Shown piece by piece: positions 13,201 to 24,200 of a stretch of 64,000 nucleotides of DNA. A program made the translations under genes and the position numbers. The notes below the pieces were generated by a model, which was given only the letters and a program-made list of their open reading frames with translations, did no database searches and was not told where the DNA came from. The stretch covers positions 9,610,001-9,674,000 of the forward strand of contig CM069439.1 in the NCBI GenBank assembly GCA_035610365.1, given 5' to 3'. Within the stretch, counting starts at the first letter, position 1; each line of letters opens with the position of its first letter. Source of the DNA: Aquatica leii (Eukaryota; Arthropoda; Insecta; Coleoptera; Lampyridae).

Positions 13201-15345
13201 TCTAAGTGTGAGTGCGCGGTTTAATTTTTATGCAAATTTGCACACATATAGAACACATGATGTATAATAACATATCAAAAAATAAAAGTGCAATTATTTT
13301 TGTATAAACAGTTATTTATTTCTAACAATAGATGTCGTCCAGGGCTCGCACCTAACACGGTTTAACTTTGAACTCGATTCTAAGTATAAGTGCGCGGTTT
13401 AATTTTTTTGCAAATTTGCACACATATAGAACACATGATGTATAATAACATATCAAAAAATAAAAGTGCAATTATTTTTGTATAAACAGTTATTTATTTC
13501 TAACAATAGATGTCGTCCAGGGCTCGCACCTAACACGCTTTAAATTTGAACTCGATTCTAAGTGTGAGTCGCGGTTTAATTTTTATGCAAATTTGCACAC
13601 ATATAGAACACATGATGTATAATAACATATCAAAAAATTAAAGTGCAATTATTTTTGTATAAACAGTTATTTATTTCTAAAAATAGATGTCGTCCAGGGC
13701 TCGCACCTAACACGCTTTAAATTTGAACTCGATTCTAAGTGTGAGTGCGCGGTTTAATTTTTATGCAAATTTGCACGCATATAGAACAGATGATGTATAA
13801 TCACACATCAAAAAATAAAAATGTAATTATTTTTGTATAAACAGTTATTTATTTCTAACAATAGATGTTGTCCAAGGCTCGCATCTAACACGCTTTAACT
13901 TTGAACTCGATTCTAAGTGTAACTGCGCGGTTTAATTTGTATGCAAATTTGCACACATATAGAACACATGATGTATAATAACATATCAAAAAATAAAAGT
14001 GCAATTATTTTTGTATAAACAGTTATTTATTTCTAACAATAGATGTCGTCCAGGGCTCGCACCTAACACGGTTTAACTTTGAACTCGATTCTAAGTATAA
14101 GTGCGCGGTTTAATTTTTTTGCAAATTTGCACACATATAGAACACATGATGTATAATACCATATCAAAAAATAAAAGTGCAATTATTTTTGTATAAACAG
14201 TTATTTATTTCTAACAATAGATGTCGTCCAGGGCTCGCACCTAACACGCTTTAAATTTGAACTCGATTCTAAGTGTGAGTGCGCGGTTTAATTTTTATGC
14301 AAATTTGCACACATATAGAACACATGATGTATAATAACATATCAAAAAATAAAAGTGCAATTATTTTTGTATAAACAGTTATTTATTTCTAACAATAGAT
14401 GTCGTCCAGGGCTCGCACCTAACACGCTTTAAATTTGAACTCTATTCTAAGTGTGAGTGCGCGGTTTAATTTTTATGCAAATTTGCACACATATAGAACA
14501 CATGATGTATAATAACATATCAAAAAATAAAAGTGTAATTATTTTTGTATAAACAGTTATTTATTTCTAACAATAGATGTCGTCCAGGGCTCGCACCTAA
14601 CACGGTTTAACTTTGAACTCGATTCTAAGTATAAGTGCGCGGTTTAATTTTTTTGCAAATTTGCACACATATAGAACACATGATGTATAATACCATATCA
14701 AAAAATAAAAGTGCAATTATTTTTGTATAAACAGTTATTTATTTCTAACAATAGATGTCGTCCAGGGCTCGCACCTAACACGTGTAACTTTGAACTCGAT
14801 TCTAAGTATAAGTGCGCGGTTTAATTTTTTTGCAAATTTGCACACATATAGAACACATGATGTATAATACCATATCAAAAAATAAAAGTGCAATTATTTT
14901 TGTATAAACAGTTATTTATTTCTAACAATAGATGTCGTCCAGGGCTCGCACCTAACACGCTTTAAATTTGAACTCGATTCTAAGTGTGAGTGCGCGGTTT
15001 AATTTTTATGCAAATTTGCACACATATAGAACACATGATGTATAATAACATATCAAAAAATAAAAGTGCAATTATTTTTGTATAAACAGTTATTTATTTC
15101 TAACAATAGATGTCGTCCAGGGCTCGCACCTAACATGGTTTAACTTTGAACTCGATTCTAAGTATAAGTGCGCGGTTTAATTTTTATGAAAATTTGCACA
15201 CATATAGAACAGATGATGTATAATCACACATCAAAAAATAAAAATGTAATTATTTTTGTATAAACAGTTATTTATTTCTAACAAGAGATGTCGTCCAAGG
15301 CTCGCATCTAACACGATTTAACTTTGAACTCGATTCGAGTGCGCG
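7238..15345 (-). repeat. 177-bp satellite core array, minus orientation (~46 monomers)
   Basis: Successive landmarks such as GATGTCGTCC recur every 175-178 bp. Two main variants alternate: one with CACGCTTTAAATTTGAACTC and TAAGTGTGAGTG, one with CACGGTTTAACTTTGAACTC and TAAGTATAAGTG, giving a dimeric ~354-bp register. Two further variants (CCAAGGCTCGCATCT type) mark larger duplications. The block at 8351 recurs at 10476 (2,125 bp, 12 monomers). A rare CTAAAAATAGATG variant recurs at about 9771, 11901 and 13680 (2,130 and 1,779 bp). No gene lies inside. Confidence 0.95.
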
Positions 15346-16090
15346 GTTTCAATAGGTGCGAGTCCTGGACGACATCTATTGTTAGAAATAAATGTTTACA
15401 GAAAAATAATTACACTTTTATTTTTGATATGTTATTGCACATCATCTGTTTTATATGTGTGCAAATTTTCATAAAAATTAATCCACGCGCTCATCCTTAG
15501 AATCGAGTTCAAACTTAAACCGTGTTAGGTGCGAGCCCTGGACGACGTCTATTGTTACAAATAAATAATTGTTCATACAAAAAAAATAGATTTTTATTTT
15601 TTAATATGTTATTATACATCATCTGTTCTATATGTGTGCAAATTTGCATAAAAATTAAACCGCGCACTCATACCTAGAATTGAGTTCAAAGTTAAACCGT
15701 GTTAGTTTCGGGCCCTGGACGACATCACCTATCATTAGAAATAAATAACTTTTCATACCAAAATATTTACTTTTTATTTTTTGATATGTTATTATACATA
15801 ATGTGTTCTATATGTGTTCAAATTTACATAAAAAGTAAACCGCACACTCATACTTAGAATCGGTTTCAAAGTTAAACCGTGTTTGGTGCGGGCTCTAGAC
15901 GACATTACATATCGTTAGAAATAAATAACTTTTTATACAAAAATTGTTACATTTTTATTTTTTGACATGTTATTATACATCATCTGTTCTATATGTGCGC
16001 AAATTATATAAAAATTAAACCACGCACTCATACTTAAAATTTAGTTCAAAGTTAACCTTTGTAAGTGTGAGCGCTGAACGACATCACCAA
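15346..16090 (+). repeat. 177-bp satellite, right flank, plus orientation
   Basis: About four diverged monomers in the same orientation as the left flank. The switch from the core occurs at about 15345, where a truncated minus monomer joins GGTGCGAGTCCTGGACGAC. The monomers decay rightward toward the right inverted repeat. Confidence 0.85.
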
Positions 16091-16094
16091 AAAA

Positions 16095-16247
16095 ATTAAG
16101 TATTAATAAAATGTAATACATATTAGTCTATAATACTTCTTATTTACATTTTAGATCATTGTTACACAATAGATGCAATACATCCATGTTTAAGTTACTT
16201 AAAATGAGGTACAATTTTTATTACTGATATTATGGGTAACTTCACAC
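16095..16247 (-). repeat. Right terminal inverted repeat of the satellite-bearing unit
   Basis: Reverse complement of the left repeat at 5939-6095, ending TTATGGGTAACTTCACAC. It defines the right boundary of the ~10.3-kb unit. Confidence 0.65.
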
Positions 16248-18639
16248 GAGTGATTTTCAGATGTAGAAATTAACAGATGATAACATTCAGAGTAAAGCAA
16301 GAAAAAACCAGTGATTTCACGTTTTGTCAAAAAAATCCTGCCCTGACATACAGCCAAGGGAAGCACTAACAAACATAATTTTTTTGAATTTTTTACTGTT
16401 CAGTAACATACAGTATTTCAAGTTTTAACTTTAACAGTAGTTATAAAAATCTTTTAAAATATATGTGCAAGGTCCAAAACATAATACAAGTTTAAAAGCA
16501 TCACTCTATGCACTCTGCGTAGAAGTAAAATTGGTTATATAATAAAATTTAAAAATTTCCAACTGCAGCAATGTCTTCGTTTGATCTTAATTAGACAAAT
16601 AATATTTCTTCCAGTCCAGACATGTGAATTCCAATTACCTTTTACGATATAGTTTTCTCCTAGTGGAATTCTTCAATTTTCTATTTGTGCAACATGACAT
16701 GTCGCTGTTAATTGTGTATAATTGTGCCAGTCTGGTAAAAGCCTCTGTATTCTGAAATGAGATATTTGGTAGCGTCATGCTTCAGAAGACCTTCGGCACC
16801 ATCGTAGGCTCCTTCCTGTAATATATGGTTACTGATCCACAATGAAAAATTCAACATTTTGGAGATTGGGTTTTTTGAAAAAACATTTTTTCTTTTATTC
16901 TTCATAACAACTCTGCTAAGACCACAAGATAACTTAGACACATATTTTCAAATAAAGGAATTTATTTTGTTTAGCGTATTATCTTTCAAACAGCACTTTT
17001 TAATATTTTACCAAAAATCGAATTTGACGCAATGACAGAGAACAAAAGACCAAAAAAAAATAATAACTGTAGCGCTGTGCATTACAATTGTATTTCATGA
17101 TTAAACTTAGACCCAAAAAATAGTAAGTAATTGTGCGTGTAAAAAATAGATGACAGTTGGACTAATACGATTTTAAAGAAAAAATGCAAATCTCATTAAA
17201 AAAAAAACACTAAACCCGCTCTAGAAAAATTAAGAAAAGGTACTGTTGAGAGTTTTAGAATATGCGGCAGCTACAACAAAAAAACAAACATTTTTTCCAA
17301 AACTAGTGCAGCTGTAACACGACAATAATACCAGACTTAACAGTTAAACTAACGAAATTGAAAGGTATCCTCTTAAAACAATTCTAATTCATTTTTGTAT
17401 GATGAATCATTGATTCATAGAAGACAAAACAGGTTTTTCAAAGAAAAACGTAAAAATAGTAGCAATACTGTTATGTCTAAAAAATTACACGTAATTCGTA
17501 GTGTACCTGTGTGTAATAGTGGGCGCAATCTGAAAGATAAGCAAAATAAATAAAAACCAAGAAAGCGCAATAAAAACCGTTTCCGGTTTTCACGTTGCTA
17601 ATTAACATTTTTTAATACATTGTTGACAGTGATGCGGCGATGAGTGACCAAAAGATTATTTATAAAATTAAAAAAATGTTTATAAGAGCTTTTAGCATCT
17701 TAATGTCCTTCCATTAACAGCTTACACCAAATACATTTTTTTGCGCAATTTATTTATGCATTCATTATGACTACTTGTGGAATGATATACATAACATTTT
17801 AATTTTTTAGGTGTGAATAACTTACTGTCGATGGAAATATTTATAGCGTATCGATATATGCGACAAAATTAGATGCTACATACATAGGTGTAAGTGACCT
17901 TGCATTCCGAAGAATTTTATTTATTACAGGTATCAACTTTTAATTAAAGAGTCAGAACCATGTGGAACATTAAATTCGTATCATCTAACAAAGATGTCTT
18001 CAATAATTATAAAGACCGTTGTTTAACGTGTTACTATTTCAAGTAGCTCTACTTGGTCATGGATAAAGTAAGAACGATGAGGTTCACAAACTCTAACCTT
18101 GTCGCATTACGTTTCTTTACTTGTAACTGTATTTTATTTAACACTTTAGGTATGGATGTTAATTGAATTGAACTTTTTTTTCTTGAAGTCTGTTTAACGT
18201 CACCTTTGCATTTGCAACAAACATAAAAACGACGCATTTAATTAAAGCGTAGTTTTTTCTAAAGATTACTGGATAAACGATCCCGCCTAATACTCCACAA
18301 ACCACAAACGAAGAGTTTAATTATAATTATTATTCAAAAAGTATCTCCGTACTTGACTTTGTAAATCAATACCGATTGTAGTGGTGCCCGAAGAAATATT
18401 ACTCAATATATAGTATTTCATAACGATATGTGCCCACTATTATTTAATTTTTTACACAATTTTCAATGCCGCGCCTTAAACATTTACTAAAATTTATAGT
18501 ACTTCGTAATACTTAATGTAAAACAATCAAATCTATCTTACAATGCAGGAAATTAATTTCCGCCATTGAAATTCATATGTTTAAAATTCGTTTAATTGGT
18601 TTCTCACGTTATATTTCAGACTTATTTTTAATTACTTAC
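16248..18639. other. Intron-like gene-free stretch
   Basis: Should be intron of the minus-strand spectrin-repeat gene, because the exon at 18640-18764 ends in a donor site here. I found no following exon. A minus-strand frame at 16708-16941 (77 codons) contains EGAYDGAEGLLKHD and YLISEYRGFYQTG. It looks coding-like but I recognise no family, and it may be a transposon relic. Confidence 0.45.
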
Positions 18640-18764
18640 TTTGTGCTCCAAAATTTTATTCTCAATTTCGACCTTTGTCCACTTAACTCGGAAAATTAAA
18701 GGTTGCAATCGTGCTTCGGTGTTTTTCATCCAAGTACGCAGTCTTTTCAATTCGTGTTCGATAT
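18640..18764 (-). CDS. Spectrin-repeat protein, exon C (nesprin/Klarsicht-like?)
   Basis: A 125-bp exon bounded on the minus strand by TTTCAG and GTAAGT. It encodes (D)IEHELKRLRTWMKNTEARLQ and PLIFRVKWTKVEIENKILEH, a helical spectrin-type sequence with spaced tryptophans. Its first two bases complete the codon left open by the exon ending at 35311 (G + AT = Asp), so the splice phase agrees. It ends in phase 0, and the rest of the helix must lie in a further exon that I cannot find in the window. Spectrin repeats build rod-like scaffolds linking cytoskeleton to membranes. The nesprin/Klarsicht assignment is from general sequence feel only. Other spectrin-repeat proteins remain possible. Confidence 0.8.
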
Positions 18765-19202
18765 CTGAAACATTTAAAGAAAAATCATTTTAATTCGTAA
18801 AAAACTTCAAACTTACACGTATACAAAAACGGTTAAATTAATGGAAAATGCTACGATTGATAATCTACTTATGCACACATGTACATTGAGAGACCCGTTG
18901 AATGCGTTTTTTGTAGTTATTTTGAGCTGCATTTCTTCAGTCATTCCGACCTCAACACTGACATTTGGTTATATTTAAATTTTGTAGTATTTCGTCATGG
19001 CGGTAATGAAATTGTGATATTTACTAATTCTAAACTATTTTGTTCGTGAAAAAAAACGTCAATGGGACGAAAATAAGTGCTAAGCTGATGCGTTCTTCGG
19101 AGAGAACCGAATAACTCACGCTTTTAATAGTAAAACCCTCTCGACTTTTTGTCAATTTGTCTCTTTTTTAAACACTGACATTTACTAGTCAGGCGACACC
19201 TA

Positions 19203-19229
19203 TTTAATTAATTAATTAATTAATTAATC
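19203..19229. repeat. (TTAA)n microsatellite
   Basis: About six consecutive TTAA units. Confidence 0.9.
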
Positions 19230-20911
19230 AATATGTATATATCAACTCCATGGAATTAAAAATGCACACACCTTTCGCGCAAGCATAAAGTCGAATAAAA
19301 AATTCTCAAAAAAAATACATAGTTGAGTTTATGTTGATTAGGTCGTTTCCCGAGCAAAATCTAACTGTTTTCTCATTAAATGCAACCTTCAAGTTTAGTG
19401 CGATTTATTTAAATTTTTGTTTTAATGCAGAAATTTATTGCGCTTTTCAACCGCCAACCAGACATTTCCATATCTAAATAAAACTTAGAAGTAAAAACAT
19501 ACATCGCTTCGATCAAAATCATTTAAAAACAATAGTTCCAAATTTTTATTTTTTTCAAAGAGCAAAAATTAAAAATTGCTTTGTTAGATTATAATTTTTT
19601 ATGCCGGTGAAACTCAGCATAGTTTTCATAATTATCGATCTATCCGAAGTTATTAATCCACGAAAGCATTCAATTTTAAACATTTTTTTAGAGATTTGTA
19701 CATATCATAAAACGATAATTCAATGTAAATGAAATCATAGAAACATACGTACATACATTTTTCATCGAGTAATACGAGAACGCGTTTCCACGTAGTATAA
19801 CATTTTGAATTCTTTAAAAAATGCATTACAATTTGAAAAATATCTCTGTGCACGTGGATTTTAAAAGGAAAATTTTTAATCAGTCATTGAAAATTGACAA
19901 AAAGAACAAATTGGAATGAAATGACAAGTAATTTGAATTGTCCAAATATGATTTTCAAATTAAGGAATTTTGATATGAAAAATAGTTCTAATAAAACGAC
20001 ACCTTAAATCTCTTGATTTTTTTTTTAAATTCAGTTTTTCTAATCGGCAGTTTCTAAAGATTTTGAAGAATAATAAACAACAAACTACTCTAAGTCAAAA
20101 TATGTGAATAAAAGCTTGGATCTTTATCTGGAGAAAAAAAAATTATTGTAGTTTATATTTAACATATTTATTTTTTTTATATAAACTAGAGGGTCGATAA
20201 AGTGCACACATAAGCAGCACGAGTATGTTTGTTCTAAAATCCAAATGCTAACACATGTACAAACGGTCGATAGCTCTTAGCTATTAAACAAAAGAACGTC
20301 AAATTCCTATCATTTATAATATCCAAAATATCAGAAATTGAGCATGACTAACTGCATCAACGATATTTGATGTTCGAGATAGGATAAACAACATACATAT
20401 ACAGAGTACGCCTCTTATTGGAATCACGGATAATGTTATCATTGTATTAAAGAACGGACCGGACGTATGCTACTACATAGATAAACATCGTTTATAGTAA
20501 TCATAATTTCGGTTTATGTTATCAATTTTCTTCTCATGTTTGTTTCTATACATAAACAATATTTTGCATGAATTTATTAGTTAAATATGCTTGTTTAGAG
20601 TGAAAAATTTAATAATTGCACCCTAAAAATAGTTGTTTTGTAATACGTTTTCGAGTTACTTTGTATTTTCATTTTACTTGGAAAGAATGTGCAGTTTATA
20701 GAATAACAACCTAATTTAACTACGTCTTGTGTAATAACATTGTATTTGTTATATACTATGTATCGGAATATCGATGTTGATACTCCCGAGATATCGATAT
20801 ATCCATACGACAACCTAGGTCTAAACATTACCTTATTTAAACTTCTCTATAAATACGTTATCGAGTTACTTTAAATTTATCGTTTACTTAAAAAGAATGT
20901 ACAGTTCATAG

Positions 20912-21290
20912 ATTTCTGCCCATATATACATATAATTAAAACATGGACAAAGTAGGTACACACGAAGACATATAACCTTATACGACACAAAACATAACCC
21001 ACACATAAGCTGAATCTCAATCATTGAGATTCAGCTTATGTGTGGGTTATGTTATGTCTTCGTGTTTACCTACTTTGTCCATGTTTTAATTATATGTATA
21101 TATGGGCAGAAATTAAACGTTCTACTGTTAGATTGGCCTGATGAAGTTGGCACAATAGCCAACGAAACGTAGCCACAATTACTACAGAGTTTTCTTTCTG
21201 AGTTGTGCCTATCCTCCACATCTAAGGAATGGTCGCATAGAATCACTACCAAGCTATTAACGTTTTGGAGGAGTTGTATCGTTCTCATAG
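20912..21290 (+). mobile_element. ~380-bp insert with long palindrome and hammerhead-like motif
   Basis: It interrupts one copy of the composite repeat: sequence that is continuous near 22370-22440 and 24455-24510 is split here. The left arm 20912-21020 and right arm 21024-21113 are near-perfect inverted copies (CATGGACAAAGTAGGTA and GCTGAATCTCAAT are shared), except that the left arm has about 19 extra bases. TCATAG flanks both ends (20906-20911 and 21285-21290), a candidate target duplication. A hammerhead-like motif follows the palindrome. Inverted, truncated copies plus such a motif suggest a Penelope-type insertion (inference). Confidence 0.5.
21131..21174 (+). ncRNA. Hammerhead-ribozyme-like motif
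   Basis: CTGATGA (21138-21144), then a strong GTTGGC/GCCAAC stem with an ACAATA loop, then GAAAC (21164-21168). This is the hammerhead order, but there is one extra A before the stem, and the closing stems are not evident beyond a possible GGC/GCC pair. The arrangement matches the motif at 1126-1160, suggesting a shared element family. Catalytic activity cannot be claimed. Confidence 0.35.
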
Positions 21291-24200
21291 TAAATTATTT
21301 TGTATTTATTTTTATTAATGAGATACACCCAGTATACCATAATACCATAATTCCCAATGTGATTCTATTAAGCGGCGTGCACTGTATAATAAAATTAAAT
21401 CTAATTTCCAAGATATCAGAGAAGACTCTTCAAGCAAGTTCCCAATGTCGCGATTCTGTGAATGCAGTTACCTCAAAGTCACAAGCTTAAACCCTAAAAT
21501 CCCAAATAAGCATAAGCTTATTATTAAGATCACAAATAAGCACCGACGACTAGTGGTCAATGCTGCAAGTGCGTCATTTCAACATTAAAAACCCATTCTT
21601 ACTTCTTATTTAGAGTCAATGTATCTATCTTTAAAATAGGCAAAATGATTATTATCGTTTATAAGAGAGTCATTAACCAAATGACCTAAAGGAGAAACCG
21701 TTGCTCCAAATAAACAACATTTTATGTTTGAAACGTGATAAAACTTAGTTATTCAACAAAAAAACTTGCTAATACCTAAACTTAAGATATCAGCGATGGA
21801 GTAAAGCTCTGCAACTGACAAAAGCGACAATTGGTGCGCTTAGTTTTTCTTTCTGTCAAAGATTTTAAAAATACAAATCGCAAATTAAAACAATTATTTT
21901 AAGCATTCCACTTTTACCGAGATGTGTTACTTAAAGAATTGGAGATAGGATAAACAAAAAACATATACAGTGCATGCAGCTTATTGGAATCACGGATAAT
22001 GTTATCAGTCGAGTAATGTTATCACTTTGTTAAAAAACAAACCGAATGTATGCTACTACATAGAAAAAAAAATCGTTTATAGTAATCATAATTTCGGTTT
22101 ATATTATCAATTTTCTTCTCAGGTTTGTTTCTATACATGAACAATAACATATTTTGCACAATTTTTTTAGCTGAATACCTTATTTAGAGTGAAAAAATTA
22201 ATCATTGTACCCTAATAATACTTGTTTTACATATTTAGCTTTATTTTTGCAGTGTTATTTATTTATTCAAGTATTTCGACTGACCTACGTGACATTACCT
22301 CATTTAAACATCTGTTAATTCGTTATCTTCGAGTTACTTTCTATTTTCAAATTTGCTTGAAAAGAAGTGCAGTTCACAGAATAACAACTTAATTTAATTA
22401 CGTCTTATATCATTAGTTTGTATTTATTTGTATTTTTAGTGTCAGCAAATTACCAAGAAGAAACATGTAGTCAATGTATCTATCTTTAAAATAGACAAAA
22501 TTATTATTATCGTTTATAATCTTTTTAGTATAAAGTAGAATAATTTTTAGTATTCATTAACCAAATGACCTAAAGGAGAAACCGTTACTCCAAATAAGCA
22601 ACATTTTATGTTCGGGGCGTGATAAATCTTAGTTATTCAACAAAAAAGCCGACTAATACCTATGCTTTCCAAGATATCAGCAATAAAGTGAAGCTCTGTA
22701 ACTAGCGAAAGTGACAATTTGCTCAAACTGTACTGTGGTATTTTTATGGTCTTCCGAGAGAGTTTATTTCAACCTTTTTTTTAACAACACACAACTTACA
22801 AATTCATTTAAAAAAAATGTACAGTACACTTACTTGCATTTTTCGAAAATTACGTACAAGTATACCGTTTCACGTCGTAAAAGTTCTATCGCTTCATGAT
22901 AACTGAATTGAAATTAGAAAAATAAAAACCAAGATTGAAACTATGGCGGACTACAAACGCGCGAGCCCTTTGGCACGATAGAACTGGATAGAAAATCTCG
23001 TAGTGAGGATCGCGACGTCACGTTACAATGCTCGCTACATATACAGGCATGGGCTCCAAAAATTATAGCCCAAACATAAAGAAATATCTATTTAATATAC
23101 GTTGCTTTGAATGACGACCATATTAAATTTATGATTGAGAGTACCTAATAAAAAGTAGATTATACGTATATCCTATAAATATGTTTAAATATTTTAATTC
23201 ATAATAATTTGTACCGTTTTTTTGTTTTAATGATAAAATGAACCAAAAGCCACTGGATTAAATATTTTAATTCATAAGAATTTGTACTTTTTTTTTGTTT
23301 TAATAGACGTCTGGGGGGGTCCGGCCTAGAGCCCTTATGAACCAGCCGCCAATGCATTTTACCCTAAATTTTTTTTTGCATATTTAACTTTATTTTTAGT
23401 GTTATTTATCCAGTTATGTTGTATGTTTAGTTGACTTAAAAAGAATGTGCAGTTCGTAGAATAAGGACTACGTGATTCTATTAAGCGGTGTGCACTATAT
23501 AATAAAATTAAATTTATTTTCGAGAGACGACTCTGTAACCGAGTTTGCAGCGTCGTGTTTCCGTGAAGACAGTTACCGCAAATGTAATATCAGGGTCATA
23601 ATCTTAGACCCTAAAATCCCAAATAAGAAGTGGCGGCTGGTGGCCAATGCTTCAAGAAGGTCATTTCAACATTAAAATTAAAAAAACGCATTTTTACTTA
23701 ATAAAATATTTATATTTAAGGTCAATTTAGCTATCTTTAGAATAAGCAAAATGATTGTTATCATTTATAATCTTTTTAATATAAAGTCGCATTTTTAGTA
23801 TTTTTTTTGAGGGTGATTGATACCTATAATTTACAAGATATCAGCGATGAAGAGAAGCTCTGTAACTAACGAAAATGACAATTGGTGCGTCGTAACGCTT
23901 TTGTCAATTAGGTTACAAAAATCGTAAATAGACCACCGTATCATTAGTAGAAGTTCACAAGTAATCGGTTGTAAGTCAGGGGAAGCAATTGCACCCATTG
24001 CCCCCCCAAATTCGCGCCTGCCCTACAGATGACTAAAAATTTTGAGAAAAAAGAATTGGCTGTAGCGACAAAATTAATATTACGAAATATAAATTACGTA
24101 TGCAAAGACTTTGTTTTTCTTTCTATCAAGGATTTTGAGAATACAAATCGCAAACTACAAAGAAAAAAATCGTTTTAGTAATCATAATTTCGGTTTATGT

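Larger units (their letters stand above)
5939..16247. mobile_element. ~10.3-kb TIR-bounded unit filled with a 177-bp satellite
   Basis: The ends are inverted copies of each other. The left end starts GTGTGAAGTTACCCATAA and the right end is its reverse complement at 16230-16247. Homology continues inward for about 155 bp with indels, through shared blocks ACATGGATGTAT, CAATGATCTAAA and TAATATGTATTACA. Between them lie almost only 177-bp satellite monomers and no transposase. The outside flanks share TTTCAGA (left, just before 5935) and TTTTCAGA (right, 16255-16261), a possible but unproven target duplication. It resembles non-autonomous foldback-type elements with internal tandem repeats. Alternatively, the satellite may have expanded between two inverted copies of an unrelated repeat. 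Confidence 0.65.

Noticed and set aside
7238-15345. CRISPR-like regular repetition
   Set aside because: There are no short repeats with unique spacers. The whole 177-bp unit is repeated, and the context is eukaryotic.
7238-15345. Centromeric satellite
   Set aside because: The monomer length and higher-order structure would fit, but the array is only about 8 kb, lies inside a TIR-bounded unit and probably within a gene intron.
18049-18237. Minus-strand frame with a CCKCKGDVKQ stretch next to the spectrin exon
   Set aside because: No acceptor/donor pair of the right phase, and composition consistent with chance.
1126-21174. Calling the two hammerhead-like motifs functional ribozymes
   Set aside because: Both have an extra A before stem II, and stems I and III cannot be closed with confidence. 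They are listed only as degenerate candidates.
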